In this document: positions 8,532-16,952 of the stretch, piece after piece
Layout of the letters: the number at the start of each line of letters is the position of its first letter
Position numbering within the stretch: position 1 is the stretch's first letter
Assembly (NCBI RefSeq): GCF_000155955.1
Contig: NZ_GG697141.2
Location: 811,170-875,169 of the forward strand
Origin: Mitsuokella multacida DSM 20544
GTDB taxonomy: Bacteria; Bacillota; Negativicutes; Selenomonadales; Selenomonadaceae
Reading direction: 5' to 3'
Length of the DNA stretch: 64,000 nucleotides
Notes under the pieces: generated by a model
Database searches by the model: none
Seen by the model: the letters and a program-made list of their open reading frames with translations, nothing else
What the model was told of the DNA's origin: nothing
Made by a program: the position numbers and the translations under genes

Positions 8532-9053
8532 TTAGTTGCGAGCATCGGCCTCACGCAGGAGCACGAGCACGAGGCTGTCACCCGGCGCGGCGGCCATGTG
8601 GTGGCGCTCGATGACGGCGGCCTCCTCCTCCATGCCGATCTTGCGCAGCAGGGCGGCGCCGATGGCCGGATGGTGGCGGTAGACGTAGAGCGCGTGGCCG
8701 AGGCGGCTCGGGCGCTCCATCAGACGCTCTGAGGCGCTTGGCAGATAGTGCATCATGAGGACGGCGAAGACCTTGCCGAGGATGTCGAGGTCACCCTTGC
8801 GGCGGCCGACATCGTGCAGCAGCGCGCAGCGCACGAGGAAGGCGCGCTGCTCCGCGGGCAGCCCATGCTCCTTTGCGAGCGCAAGAGCCGTGTAGGCGAC
8901 GTTGCGCACGTGGACCTGGTCAGCCGGGTGCATCGCCGCGAAGAGCGGCAGGGCCTTTGCGGGCAGGTTCGCGCGGACGAAGGCGCGGTCTCCCTCGTCC
9001 ATGCGCTCGGTGACGGCGCGGACGAACTGGCGCACGCGCCCCCGCATGCTCAT
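8532..9053 (-). CDS. HD-domain phosphohydrolase (173 aa)
   Basis: All metal ligands of an HD domain can be seen in order: His in DQVHVRNVAYTA, HD in CALLHDVGRRKGD, His in YRHHPAIGAALL, His in VIERHH, and a final Asp in LREADARN. Substrate unknown; such proteins cleave phosphoesters of nucleotides or second messengers. ATG at 9053 overlaps the hisZ stop (ATGA), so it is translationally coupled to hisZ. No signal peptide or membrane segment. Its place in the his cluster may be incidental; no HD-type histidinol phosphatase is known to me. Confidence 0.85.
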   Translation of the reverse strand: MSMRGRVRQFVRAVTERMDEGDRAFVRANLPAKALPLFAAMHPADQVHVRNVAYTALALAKEHGLPAEQRAFLVRCALLHDVGRRKGDLDILGKVFAVLMMHYLPSASERLMERPSRLGHALYVYRHHPAIGAALLRKIGMEEEAAVIERHHMAAAPGDSLVLVLLREADARN

Positions 9054-10234
9054 GCGAGGTAGACGAGGCTCGCGTAGCCCTTCGTCTGCTGCATCGCGCG
9101 GGCATCGTCCTCCGTCTGGCACAGCAGCGCGAGCTCGACGACCTTGCCGCCTGCGCGCAGCTCCTGCGCCTTCTGGATGGCGTCGTGCTCGCGGCCCGGC
9201 GCGTAGCCGAGGTAGATGTCCTTCGGCTGGTCCGGCTTCTCGAGGCCCTGGCGCGTCAGCGCGAGCAGGATGCGCTCGATGCCGATGGCAAAGCCCGTGG
9301 CTGGGCAGGCGCTGCCGAAGTCAGACAGCAGGTGGTCGTAGCGGCCGCCGCCGGCGAGTGGGAAGCCGAGGCCCGGCGTGTACGCCTCGAAGACCATGCC
9401 CGTGTAGTAGCTGAAGTCGCGGATGATGCCGAGGTCGAAGCGCACGTACTGCTCGACGCCGTACGACTGGAGCAGGCGGTAAATCTCCGCGAGGTTGTCG
9501 AGCGCGCGTCGGCTCTGCTCATTGAGTGCGAGCGTGTAGCTCTTCTTGAGCATCTCCGCGCCGCCATTGAGCACGGGCAGGTAGCCGAGCGTCTTCTTGG
9601 CCTTCTCGGGCAGGTCGAGCGCGGCGATTGCGCGGTCGAAGGAGACGAGGTCGTGCTTCTCGAGCGCCGTCTGCAGGGTCTGCTTCGTCTCATCTGTAAG
9701 CTGGTACTGGTTCATGATGCCCGAGACGAACTCGACCTGGCCGAGGCAGATCGTGAAGTCCGTGAGGCCGGCGCGCAGCAGGCCCTGGATGGCCAGCGCG
9801 ATGACCTCGGCATCGGCAAAGGCCGTCGCTGAGCCCATGAGCTCGACGCCAGCCTGATGGAACTCGCACTGGCGGCCGGCCTGCGTCTGCTCGTAGCGGA
9901 AGACACTGCTGACATAGGAGAGCTTTAAGGGCTGCGGGTAGTCGCGCAGGCGGCTCGCGGCGAGGCGCGCGATCGGCGTCGTCATCTCATGGCGCAGCGC
10001 GAGCGTGCGGTTGTCCTTGTCGAAGAGCTTGAAGAGATGCGGCTCGAGCGCGCGGCTCGCGCCGAGCGTCAGGTTGTCGAGGTACTCGATGGTCGGCGTG
10101 ACGACCTCGTCGTAGCCCCACTCCGCGAACAGCGCGGCGAGCTCCGCCTCGATTGCGCGCTTCTCCGCTGCTTCTGTCGGCAGGAAATCGCGCATGCCGT
10201 ACGGGATCTCCAGTGTCAGTCTTTCCTTGTCCAT
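9050..10234 (-). CDS. hisZ: ATP phosphoribosyltransferase regulatory subunit
   Basis: Paralogue of histidyl-tRNA synthetase that binds histidine and controls short HisG in a hetero-octamer. Class II synthetase-like motifs: PYGMRDFLPTEA at the start, LALRHEMTTPIARLAA, VFRYEQTQAGRQCEFHQAGVELMG, AGGGRYDHLLSDFG and ATGFAIGIERIL. 394 residues, shorter than HisRS and without the anticodon-binding domain pattern. Sits 65 bases after yerC with a perfect palindrome between them. Confidence 0.95.
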   Translation of the reverse strand: MDKERLTLEIPYGMRDFLPTEAAEKRAIEAELAALFAEWGYDEVVTPTIEYLDNLTLGASRALEPHLFKLFDKDNRTLALRHEMTTPIARLAASRLRDYPQPLKLSYVSSVFRYEQTQAGRQCEFHQAGVELMGSATAFADAEVIALAIQGLLRAGLTDFTICLGQVEFVSGIMNQYQLTDETKQTLQTALEKHDLVSFDRAIAALDLPEKAKKTLGYLPVLNGGAEMLKKSYTLALNEQSRRALDNLAEIYRLLQSYGVEQYVRFDLGIIRDFSYYTGMVFEAYTPGLGFPLAGGGRYDHLLSDFGSACPATGFAIGIERILLALTRQGLEKPDQPKDIYLGYAPGREHDAIQKAQELRAGGKVVELALLCQTEDDARAMQQTKGYASLVYLA

Positions 10235-10277
10235 GTGTCTGTCTCCTTTTATCCTGCTTCTATCTTATTTCCATTTT

Positions 10278-10295
10278 CTTCCTATTAATAGGAAG
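10278..10295. promoter_or_regulatory. Perfect 18-bp palindrome between yerC and hisZ
   Basis: CTTCCTATTAATAGGAAG has no loop, so it fits a DNA operator better than an RNA hairpin. TrpR-family proteins bind palindromes of this size; binding by YerC is inference. It abuts the 3' end of yerC. Confidence 0.4.
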
Positions 10296-10299
10296 CCAC

Positions 10300-10617
10300 T
10301 CACTTGTGCGAGGGTTCCTTCTCTTCCCCCGGTGCCAGCCGGTCAAGGACGATCCGGTAGCCGTCGGCGCCGTAGTTGAGGCAGCGCTTGACGCGGCTGA
10401 TCGTCGCCGTGCTCGCCCCCGTGCGCGCGACGATGTCATCGTACGTGTGCCCCGCGCGCAGCATCCGCGCGACTTCGAGGCGCTGGCTCATCGCCTTGAG
10501 CTCGCTGATCGTGCAGAGATCCTCGAAGAACTGGTAGCACTCGTCCACCGTCTCCAGCGACAGCATCGCCTCACAGAGCTGGTCATTGAGCTCATCCTTG
10601 AGTTTTGGGTTCACCAT
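10300..10617 (-). CDS. yerC: YerC/YecD family TrpR-related regulator
   Basis: A 105-residue TrpR-superfamily protein: LCEAMLSLETVDECYQFFEDLCTISELKAMSQRLEVARML is the YerC dimer core and YDDIVARTGASTATISRVKRCL the helix-turn-helix. I start it at 10617, where GGAGG lies ten bases before ATG, instead of the longer reading frame start at 10653. Being directly upstream of hisZ, it is a likely histidine-pathway regulator (TrpR-family HisR has been proposed in Firmicutes by comparative genomics). Not proven here. Confidence 0.88.
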   Translation of the reverse strand: MVNPKLKDELNDQLCEAMLSLETVDECYQFFEDLCTISELKAMSQRLEVARMLRAGHTYDDIVARTGASTATISRVKRCLNYGADGYRIVLDRLAPGEEKEPSHK

Positions 10618-10696
10618 ACCCTTTCCCCTCCCCATATCGAATCCGAAAAGCAAAGCTTTTCGTCTTTAATCCTTTAGTTAGTGAAAATTTATTGTC

Positions 10697-10702
10697 ATTA
10701 TA
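10697..10702 (-). promoter_or_regulatory. -10 box of yerC
   Basis: TATAAT on the minus strand, about 80 bases before the yerC ATG; the -35 region is poor (TTTTCT). Just downstream lies ATTTTCAC-TAA-CTAAAGGATT, shared with the hisG leader. Confidence 0.5.
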
Positions 10703-10738
10703 ACACAGCATCCTCAAAAAGAAAAGACGCCACTCGAA

Positions 10739-10773
10739 AAAAAGTTACATCCTTAACAAAGATGTAACTTTTT
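10739..10773. terminator. Bidirectional terminator ending the hxs operon
   Basis: Thirteen-base perfect stem AAAAAGTTACATC / GATGTAACTTTTT with a nine-base loop. It closes the long minus-strand operon whose last gene stops at 10810. Confidence 0.85.
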
Positions 10774-10809
10774 CGCCACAGTATATGTAATGTCTCTGCC
10801 CCAGACACT

Positions 10810-11652
10810 TCAAAAATCGTCCAATGGCACGATGGGCGCGAAGCCCTTCGCCGGCTGGAAGGCCATGCGGTGCTCGAACTGCTCGATGGTATCGGACGGG
10901 TCGAGATGCGCGAAGTCGAGCGCGGCGAAGGCGCGGCGCTTGAACGCGACCGACAGGATCTCATCGCGGTGGTCCCAGGCATCGACGATGATCCCGCGGA
11001 TGGGCAGGATGGCGAACATGTCGCGCGCGATGCGGATGGCGCAGCCGCACACGTAGTCCTGCAGGAGATCGTAGTACGTCTCCTTGGGCAGCGCTCTCGC
11101 ATCGTGCAGGACCTTGTCGCTGTTGACGTGGAAGTGGACGGACAGCTGGCGCGGGTCATCCGTGCCACATTCGAAGCCGCTGCCGTATTCCATCAGGTCG
11201 TTCAGGGGATTGAGCCCGTTGATGACCTCAAAGTAGGCGTCGATGTCCCCGTTCAGGATGGCCTCGGCGCGCTCTTTGAAGTAATGGTATTGCGGGTCAT
11301 CCGTCACGAGCATCTTCTTCCAGTCGATGGGCGTGTCCGCGGTCCGGTAGATGCTGGCAATCTGAGCGCGGATTGCCGCGATGTCCACGACAGGCGCCTG
11401 CGGCACGGCCGGTACCGGCCTGGCATATGCGGCGGGGGCCGGTACGCTGCGCGCGGCCCGCTTGCGGCTGGAGTGCGTCGTCGTGTACGAGATGCCCGTG
11501 CCGGGGATGCCGATGGAGTCGGTCACCCGCCCCGTCGAGCTATAAGTCCGATGAAAGCCCTTGCCGCCAATGCTCAGGCTCGTGCTCGACTTGCCAAAAT
11601 TGATGCGCACGCCCGGTGCGATCTTGATGCTCTTGCGAAAACGCCAGCTCAT
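10810..11652 (-). CDS. DUF4236 domain protein
   Basis: The first 60 residues are a clear DUF4236 domain (SWRFRKSIKIAPGVRINFGK, then SLSIGGKGF and SIGIPGTGISYT), a small basic beta domain of unknown role. A Pro/Ala linker (70-95) joins it to a 180-residue region I do not recognise, with no signal peptide or membrane segment. Last gene of the hxs operon, 63 bases after the PP2C gene, the largest gap in the cluster, so it might have extra control. Confidence 0.85.
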   Translation of the reverse strand: MSWRFRKSIKIAPGVRINFGKSSTSLSIGGKGFHRTYSSTGRVTDSIGIPGTGISYTTTHSSRKRAARSVPAPAAYARPVPAVPQAPVVDIAAIRAQIASIYRTADTPIDWKKMLVTDDPQYHYFKERAEAILNGDIDAYFEVINGLNPLNDLMEYGSGFECGTDDPRQLSVHFHVNSDKVLHDARALPKETYYDLLQDYVCGCAIRIARDMFAILPIRGIIVDAWDHRDEILSVAFKRRAFAALDFAHLDPSDTIEQFEHRMAFQPAKGFAPIVPLDDF

Positions 11653-11715
11653 ATCATCACTCTCTTTCTATTCTCCATCACCCTGTCCTCATGGTCTCAC
11701 GGCCATGGCCTGCGG

Positions 11716-12447
11716 TCAGACCGCCGCATCGAGGATCACGGCCGTGCAGTCATCCGGGGAACGGTGGTCTTTGGCGAGCTTGACCATCTGCTTGACGGCC
11801 GCCAGCCAGTCCCCCTGCGCGGCGGCGAGGATGTCCTCCAGCTCGTCGGTGGATGCGTACTCATGGATGCCATCCGTCGTCAGGAGGTATTGCTGCGCAT
11901 CATCCGGCAGGCGCCGGATCGTCAGGCGCAGCAGGTCCGGACGGCCACCGCCGAAGCAGGAAGTGATTTCGTTGCGCGCCGCATACGACTCCGCTTCTTC
12001 TTCCGTCAGCTTCCCCGTATCCAGGAGGTACTGCACGACGGTGTCATCCCGCGTCAGCTGCCGCAGGTACTTGCCGGCCTGGATCGCATAGACCCGCGTG
12101 TTGCCGGCGTGGACGAGCACGGGCAGCCCCTCTCCGAAAAAGAGCCCCGAGAATGTCGCGGCCATCTTCCCGCTATTTGGCGTCCCGCGGCCATGGGCCA
12201 GCAGGGCTTCATTGACGGCGCGCAGTGACTCGAGCTCCGGCCGCGGCAGGCCGGCAATCCGCTCGCAGAGGAACTGCGCTGCTGCCGCGCCGCCGTAATT
12301 GCCGCCCACGCCGTCCGCCACGGCCACGAAGCCGCCCGCGAAATCCATGTCGGCCGTCACATCCTGATAGACCTGCGGCCCGGCGAGGATGCGGTCCTCA
12401 TTCTGCGCCTTGTGGCTGCCACTCACCGTATGCATGTAGACTTCCAT
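11716..12447 (-). CDS. PP2C-family Ser/Thr protein phosphatase
   Basis: 243-residue PPM-type phosphatase. Metal-binding motifs are intact: NEDR near residue 16, FVAVADGVGGNYGG, a Thr/Ser plus FSGLFFGEGLPVLVHAGNTRVY block, LLTTDGIHEY, and the terminal SPDDCTAVIL. It should remove phosphates placed by the Ser/Thr kinase encoded seven genes upstream. Three bases after the AAA+ gene. The kinase/FHA/PP2C trio is the usual set for reversible Ser/Thr phosphorylation. Confidence 0.93.
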   Translation of the reverse strand: MEVYMHTVSGSHKAQNEDRILAGPQVYQDVTADMDFAGGFVAVADGVGGNYGGAAAAQFLCERIAGLPRPELESLRAVNEALLAHGRGTPNSGKMAATFSGLFFGEGLPVLVHAGNTRVYAIQAGKYLRQLTRDDTVVQYLLDTGKLTEEEAESYAARNEITSCFGGGRPDLLRLTIRRLPDDAQQYLLTTDGIHEYASTDELEDILAAAQGDWLAAVKQMVKLAKDHRSPDDCTAVILDAAV

Positions 12448-12450
12448 ATC

Positions 12451-14373
12451 TCATCCCTCCTCTGCTGCCTGCTCATCCATCGGTCGGGCTTCCGCGATCA
12501 GGGACACCGGCGTGGTGAAGGCGTCGATATCCTGGACCTCTACGCAGGTCCGTTCGTAGAGGTCGTGGTCGAAGAGGAAGCGGCTCAACGGGTTGATCAG
12601 GTGGCTCTCGACGATGTTGCCGATGCCGCGGCCGCCGTTGGCCAGATTGCAAAGTGCCGCCTCCCTGAGCTTTGCCTGTGCCTTGTCCGACAGCGTGAGC
12701 GCGATTTCTTTGTCTTCCCGCAGGAAGCGGACGATCTTCTTGACCTGCGCCGCGAGAATACGCTCGGCGACGTCCGGGCGGATGAAGTCAAAGACGACGA
12801 TGTTCTCGCCGATGCGGTTGAGGATCTCCGGCCGCCCGAGCTCCAGCTTGAAGTAGTCCTCGATGGCACGGCGCACGCGCTTGGCGACGTCTTCGTACGT
12901 CATGTCCATCGTGACGTTCAGGTGGCGCTCACCGCGCGCATCGCGCGTGTAGATGCCCAGATTGCTCGTGAAGATGATGATGCACTCCGAAAAGTACACC
13001 GTCTGTCCCTGCCCGTCCGTCATGCGGCCATCTTCGAGGATCTGCAGGAACTTGTCGAGGATGGTCGGATGGGCCTTCTCGATCTCGTCGAAGAGCAGGA
13101 TGGAGAACGGGCGGTTGCGCACGGCATTCGTCAGCTGGCCGCCGGCCTCATAGCCGACATAGCCCGGCGGCGCGCCGAGGAGTTTCTGGTCGCTGTGCGG
13201 CTGGCTGTACTCGCTCATATCGAAGCGGATGCAGGCATCCTCGCTGCCGAACAGGATCTCCGCGAGCGTCTTGGCCGTCTCCGTCTTGCCAGTGCCCGTC
13301 GGCCCCGCAAAGAACAGGACGCCCTTGGGCCGCCCATGGGAGGACCCCTGCAGGCCGGAGAGGCCCGTAATCGCGCGCTTCACGATATCGAGCGTCTTGC
13401 TCTGCGCCGCCGGCTGTCCCTTCACGCGCTCCTCGAACCGCACGGCCGCCTGCTTGATTTCCTCGAGGTCGAGATTCTTCCAGGGGTTCTCGCGGATCCC
13501 GTATTTGTAGAGGTCAACGACCGTGCTCATCTCATGGATGTGCAGGCGCTCCTTCTTGCAGAGCTTGCGCAGGCCGTTGAGCTCCGTGAAACTCATGCCC
13601 TCGGTCAGGGCCACGAAGCGTTCCTGAACCTTGTGCAGGCTCTCCGGGTCCTTCTCGTAGGCGGGCCGGTCTGCCTCATAGATGTCGCGCGCAAAGAAGG
13701 AGGAGAAATTTTCTCCCATCACGAGGCGCTCGCGCTCCTCCTTCGATGGCTCGCTGATGGCGATGCTCTTGGCATTCGGGTTCTGCAGGTAGAACCACGG
13801 CGGCAGGTCGTTGAGCTTATTGGCGATGACGACCAGCAGGTTCTTGCGCATCACGTGCTTGCTGTCCATCGTATCGCGCGCCTCGAGCAGGGCGCGCACG
13901 AGGCCGCTGAACGAATCGACTTCTTCCTGCGTCAGATTGTCCGGCGAGCTGATGTAGCGCGAGGCCATGTTCATCACGATGACCGTGCTGACCTTGTTCT
14001 GGGCCAGCGCCCTGCCGACCATGGCGACTGCGCCCGTATCCTTCGCGCCGCGGAACTCCACCCGGATGGTGCCGCTGTACGGCTCCGCCTGGACCATGCC
14101 GCCGAACTTCTTGACGAGCTCTGGCTCACACGTGTTGTAGAAGCCGCGCAGGTTGTCGTAGAACACGATGGCTTCATAGCCGCGGTCCTTGAAAAAATAA
14201 TAGAGGTAATCCGTCAGGCGGACGATCGAGCCCTTCGGGATGCTGCCCTCTACGGGGTACTGGTAGACATCCAGCACATTGCCATCGAGGATCAGCAGCG
14301 GCTTGATCTGTGAGAAGAGATCGAGCTCCCGATGCCATTTTGGTATGTACTCCTGTGCTTTACGGTCTGTCAT
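12451..14373 (-). CDS. AAA+ ATPase of the ClpA/ClpB D2 type
   Basis: 640 residues. An N-terminal region of about 320 residues is unfamiliar (YIPKWHRELDLFSQIKPLLIL; may be a degenerate P-loop-like fold with IVFYDN). The C-terminal half is an AAA-2 module: Walker A GPTGTGKTETAK near 356, SEYSQPHSDQKLLGAPPGYVGYE, Walker B ILLFDEIEKAHP near 424, sensor IIIFTSNLG near 468, and a Clp D2 small domain with RPEILNRIGENIVVFDF and GGRGIGNIVE. A remodelling ATPase is likely; there is no visible ClpP-binding loop. Overlaps the radical SAM gene by 14 bases. Confidence 0.9.
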   Translation of the reverse strand: MTDRKAQEYIPKWHRELDLFSQIKPLLILDGNVLDVYQYPVEGSIPKGSIVRLTDYLYYFFKDRGYEAIVFYDNLRGFYNTCEPELVKKFGGMVQAEPYSGTIRVEFRGAKDTGAVAMVGRALAQNKVSTVIVMNMASRYISSPDNLTQEEVDSFSGLVRALLEARDTMDSKHVMRKNLLVVIANKLNDLPPWFYLQNPNAKSIAISEPSKEERERLVMGENFSSFFARDIYEADRPAYEKDPESLHKVQERFVALTEGMSFTELNGLRKLCKKERLHIHEMSTVVDLYKYGIRENPWKNLDLEEIKQAAVRFEERVKGQPAAQSKTLDIVKRAITGLSGLQGSSHGRPKGVLFFAGPTGTGKTETAKTLAEILFGSEDACIRFDMSEYSQPHSDQKLLGAPPGYVGYEAGGQLTNAVRNRPFSILLFDEIEKAHPTILDKFLQILEDGRMTDGQGQTVYFSECIIIFTSNLGIYTRDARGERHLNVTMDMTYEDVAKRVRRAIEDYFKLELGRPEILNRIGENIVVFDFIRPDVAERILAAQVKKIVRFLREDKEIALTLSDKAQAKLREAALCNLANGGRGIGNIVESHLINPLSRFLFDHDLYERTCVEVQDIDAFTTPVSLIAEARPMDEQAAEEG

Positions 14374-15001
14374 GGAGGATTATTCCTTTCTTTTTCGCCT
14401 GCTGCGCAACCGCATCGGCAAAATCGCGGCGGTGGATGCCCACCGAGATGATGCCGTGCTTCATCGTAAAATTCTGGACTGGATGGGACGGCCCTTCAAG
14501 GTACGCTTCGTAGCGCGGCCGCAGCTCGGGCCGCAGGAAGTAGATCTGCTGATTGGCTGATCCCTTCAGCGGATGACCGTCGTTCTCCTCCTGCCGGTAC
14601 GGGCCATCGATCAGGACGCCGATGTGCTGCAGGCAAGCGCGCGCACTCTTGCCGAGGTGCAAGAGCTGCTGGTACGTGTAGCCCGTGTAGACCAGGATGT
14701 CCGGCACGGATCGGTCGAGATATGCGAGCAGGGGCAGCAGCGCGTCCGCCTGGAAGAAGGGGTCGCCGCCCGTCACGACGACACCGCCGAGATCCTCACG
14801 CGAAAGGAAGGGCCGCAGGAGCTCCTGCAGGCGCTCTTGCGAGAGCGCCTGCCCCGCCTGCGCCTGCCAGAGCTCCGGATTGCTGCAACCGGGGCAGCGG
14901 CGCGGGCAGCCGGCCAGCCAGATGCCCAGGCGATTTCCCGGCCCGAGCGCCCGCACGGGATAGAGGATGCGCGCGATATTCACGGTCTGACTGCAGCTCA
15001 T
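14360..15001 (-). CDS. NrdG-like radical SAM activating protein
   Basis: 213 residues. The iron-sulfur motif C32xxxC36xxC39 (LAGCPRRCPGCSNPE) and the SAM-binding TGGDP (77-81) are those of anaerobic ribonucleotide reductase/glycyl-radical activases. No NrdD or other glycyl-radical enzyme is encoded nearby; the gene is sandwiched in the kinase/FHA/AAA+ part of the hxs operon, so its target is unknown. Its start overlaps the FHA gene stop by four bases. Confidence 0.85.
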   Translation of the reverse strand: MSCSQTVNIARILYPVRALGPGNRLGIWLAGCPRRCPGCSNPELWQAQAGQALSQERLQELLRPFLSREDLGGVVVTGGDPFFQADALLPLLAYLDRSVPDILVYTGYTYQQLLHLGKSARACLQHIGVLIDGPYRQEENDGHPLKGSANQQIYFLRPELRPRYEAYLEGPSHPVQNFTMKHGIISVGIHRRDFADAVAQQAKKKGIILHDRP

Positions 15002-15627
15002 GGCATCTTCTCCACGAGGAAGTAGGCCGCCTGCTCCTGCCGCCTGCCGTCGATGGCAAGGCCGCCGAGGCCGATCTCATCGGACGGCTTGAGCTCCATC
15101 CTGCCCGCCGGGATCCGCTCATTGTTGACGTAGGTGTAATTCGTATGGCTGAGGTTCTCGATGTAGAGCCTGCCGTCCGCCACCGTCAGTTTCGCGTGGA
15201 TGCGGCTCACGTAGGGCTTGTCGGCGAGAATCTCGCGCATGGCGTTCTCGCGGCCGATCACGATCGTGCCGGCAGGGACGGGGAAACAGCGGCCCGTGCC
15301 GATCTCCTCGAGCGCAAAGCGCTTCGGCGCCTCAGCAGGTTCTGCGACGGGCAGGATGTCGGAGATGTCCTCGCCGCAGCGCTGGCATTTGCGGGCCTGC
15401 GGCGGATTGGCCGCACCGCAGGAGCAGATGCGCACGAGATGCGTCGACGGAGCCTCCACGGGCGCGCTGCCCGCGCTCTCTGCCTGGTCAGCCGGTTCGG
15501 GCGCGGCAGGCGCGCATTCCGGGTCGACTGCCGGCGTATTCATCAGGTCGTAGCCGCAGTACTCGCATTCCATGGCGCTCGGCGGATTCTGCTCGCCGCA
15601 GCCCGGGCATATCTTATAGCGTTTCAT
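14998..15627 (-). CDS. Double zinc-ribbon and FHA-domain protein
   Basis: Two CxxC-type ribbons: CPGCGEQNPPSAMECEYCG (residues 8-26) and CSCGAANPPQARKCQRCG (about 72-90). Then a forkhead-associated domain (about 110-200) with the phosphothreonine-binding GRENAM...VSRIHAKL and NLSHTNYTYVNN. It should read phosphothreonine made by the neighbouring kinase. No membrane segment. Overlaps the genes on both sides by four bases. Confidence 0.92.
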   Translation of the reverse strand: MKRYKICPGCGEQNPPSAMECEYCGYDLMNTPAVDPECAPAAPEPADQAESAGSAPVEAPSTHLVRICSCGAANPPQARKCQRCGEDISDILPVAEPAEAPKRFALEEIGTGRCFPVPAGTIVIGRENAMREILADKPYVSRIHAKLTVADGRLYIENLSHTNYTYVNNERIPAGRMELKPSDEIGLGGLAIDGRRQEQAAYFLVEKMP

Positions 15628-16952
15628 TCGGGTTCACCTGCCTGTCTTGCAGTGGCTGGCTGCTTCTTCTGCCGGGCACGGCCGGCCTCGCGGCCGTCTG
15701 CGCGCGGGGCCGCCGCGTAATCCCTGAGGTTGATGATCTGCGCGTAATCGGCCGACGGCGGCGTCAGGGCGATGCGCTTGTCCAGGCAGACACCATGGGC
15801 AGCGAGCCGGGCCTCGATTTCCTCGAAGTCTTGGCAGAAGGCATGCATCTGCCGCACGAGCTCGGCGCTCTCTGCCTGCGTCGGCAGGCGGTCCCGGTCA
15901 TCCGTCTTGCCGAATTCCATGGCGATCTGGCCATCGTCTGCATAGGTGACGCTGACGGCCGTATCGCCTTCACAGCGGTAGAGCTCGTTGGCGAAGTGCC
16001 GGCCGTCGCGCTTCCGGACCTCGCGGTCCCCCAGCACGTCGTAGCCCATTTCTGCCATGACTTCATCCATGGCCTGCCGGATATAGGCCTGCTCGGCCGC
16101 CGCTCTGGCAGAGGCTTCCTCTGCCGCGATGAGAGAGGACAGCCGCCCGGCGGCCTCTTCGGCGAAGGGCACGAGCTCGGGCTGGCTCCCGTTCATCTGA
16201 CAGAGCGCCTCATAGCGCCGCAGCAGCTGCAGATAGCGGTTGCCGGATGACTGCCAGAGGCTCAGGAACGCCCGGCACTGCGCCAGCACATCCGGAAGCT
16301 CGACCTCGCAGAAGGAGACCAGACGCTGCTCCTGCTGCGCCTGCCGCATGTGCGCGATGGCCTGCTCGACAATCCGGCGGTAGGTAAGCGGCAGATAGTG
16401 GTTGTCCTTCAGGGACAGCAGTGTTTCGACATCGGACCGGACGAAGGCCGGCAGGCTCTGCTCCGATGCTCCCTTCGCTTCCTTCGTCTCTTGCGGCGCA
16501 GCATCCGGCCGGAACAGTCCCGCCACCGTCGTGTCCAGCGCATCAGCCAGCCGCTGCTCTAGTGCCAGCCCCTGCTCGCGCTGCTCTGAGAACACCTCCT
16601 CGAGCTCCGGGACGATGGCCGCGAGCTCGGAGAGCCTGCGCTCCGCCTGCGCATTGTCCTGCGCCTGGACGATGGATGTAAGCAGCTTGCGGCACGAGGC
16701 GAGCTTCTCTGTTGCGGCCTTCATCCCGGCCGCAAAGCTTTTGGTGTCGACCCAGCCCTCTGACCGCTGCAGGGACTGCTGCAGCAGTGGCAGCGCTCTC
16801 TCATACTCCGTCAGCTCGGACTCGTACACGCGCGCCCTTTCCAGGAGCGCCTCGCGCCGTTCCATTTCCTGCAACTGGCGTTCTAGTTCTGCCGCCAGGG
16901 CTGCCAACTCTTCTGCCGTCAATGTGTAGACGGATACTTTCGGCCCACTCAA
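15624..16952 (-). CDS. Hypothetical coiled-coil protein of the hxs operon (442 aa)
   Basis: I start it at the TTG at 16952: GGAGG lies seven bases upstream, and TTGA overlaps the kinase stop. The reading frame is open far upstream but that part is Arg-rich out-of-frame kinase sequence. No family recognised. Residues 10-330 are predominantly helical and coiled-coil (many Glu/Gln/Leu, e.g. ELERQLQEMERREALLERA); residues 340-420 look globular (AEMGYDVLGDREVRKRDGRHF, VSVTYADDGQIAMEFG). A basic tail ends the protein. Probably a scaffold or kinase partner; that is a guess. Confidence 0.8.
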   Translation of the reverse strand: MSGPKVSVYTLTAEELAALAAELERQLQEMERREALLERARVYESELTEYERALPLLQQSLQRSEGWVDTKSFAAGMKAATEKLASCRKLLTSIVQAQDNAQAERRLSELAAIVPELEEVFSEQREQGLALEQRLADALDTTVAGLFRPDAAPQETKEAKGASEQSLPAFVRSDVETLLSLKDNHYLPLTYRRIVEQAIAHMRQAQQEQRLVSFCEVELPDVLAQCRAFLSLWQSSGNRYLQLLRRYEALCQMNGSQPELVPFAEEAAGRLSSLIAAEEASARAAAEQAYIRQAMDEVMAEMGYDVLGDREVRKRDGRHFANELYRCEGDTAVSVTYADDGQIAMEFGKTDDRDRLPTQAESAELVRQMHAFCQDFEEIEARLAAHGVCLDKRIALTPPSADYAQIINLRDYAAAPRADGREAGRARQKKQPATARQAGEPE

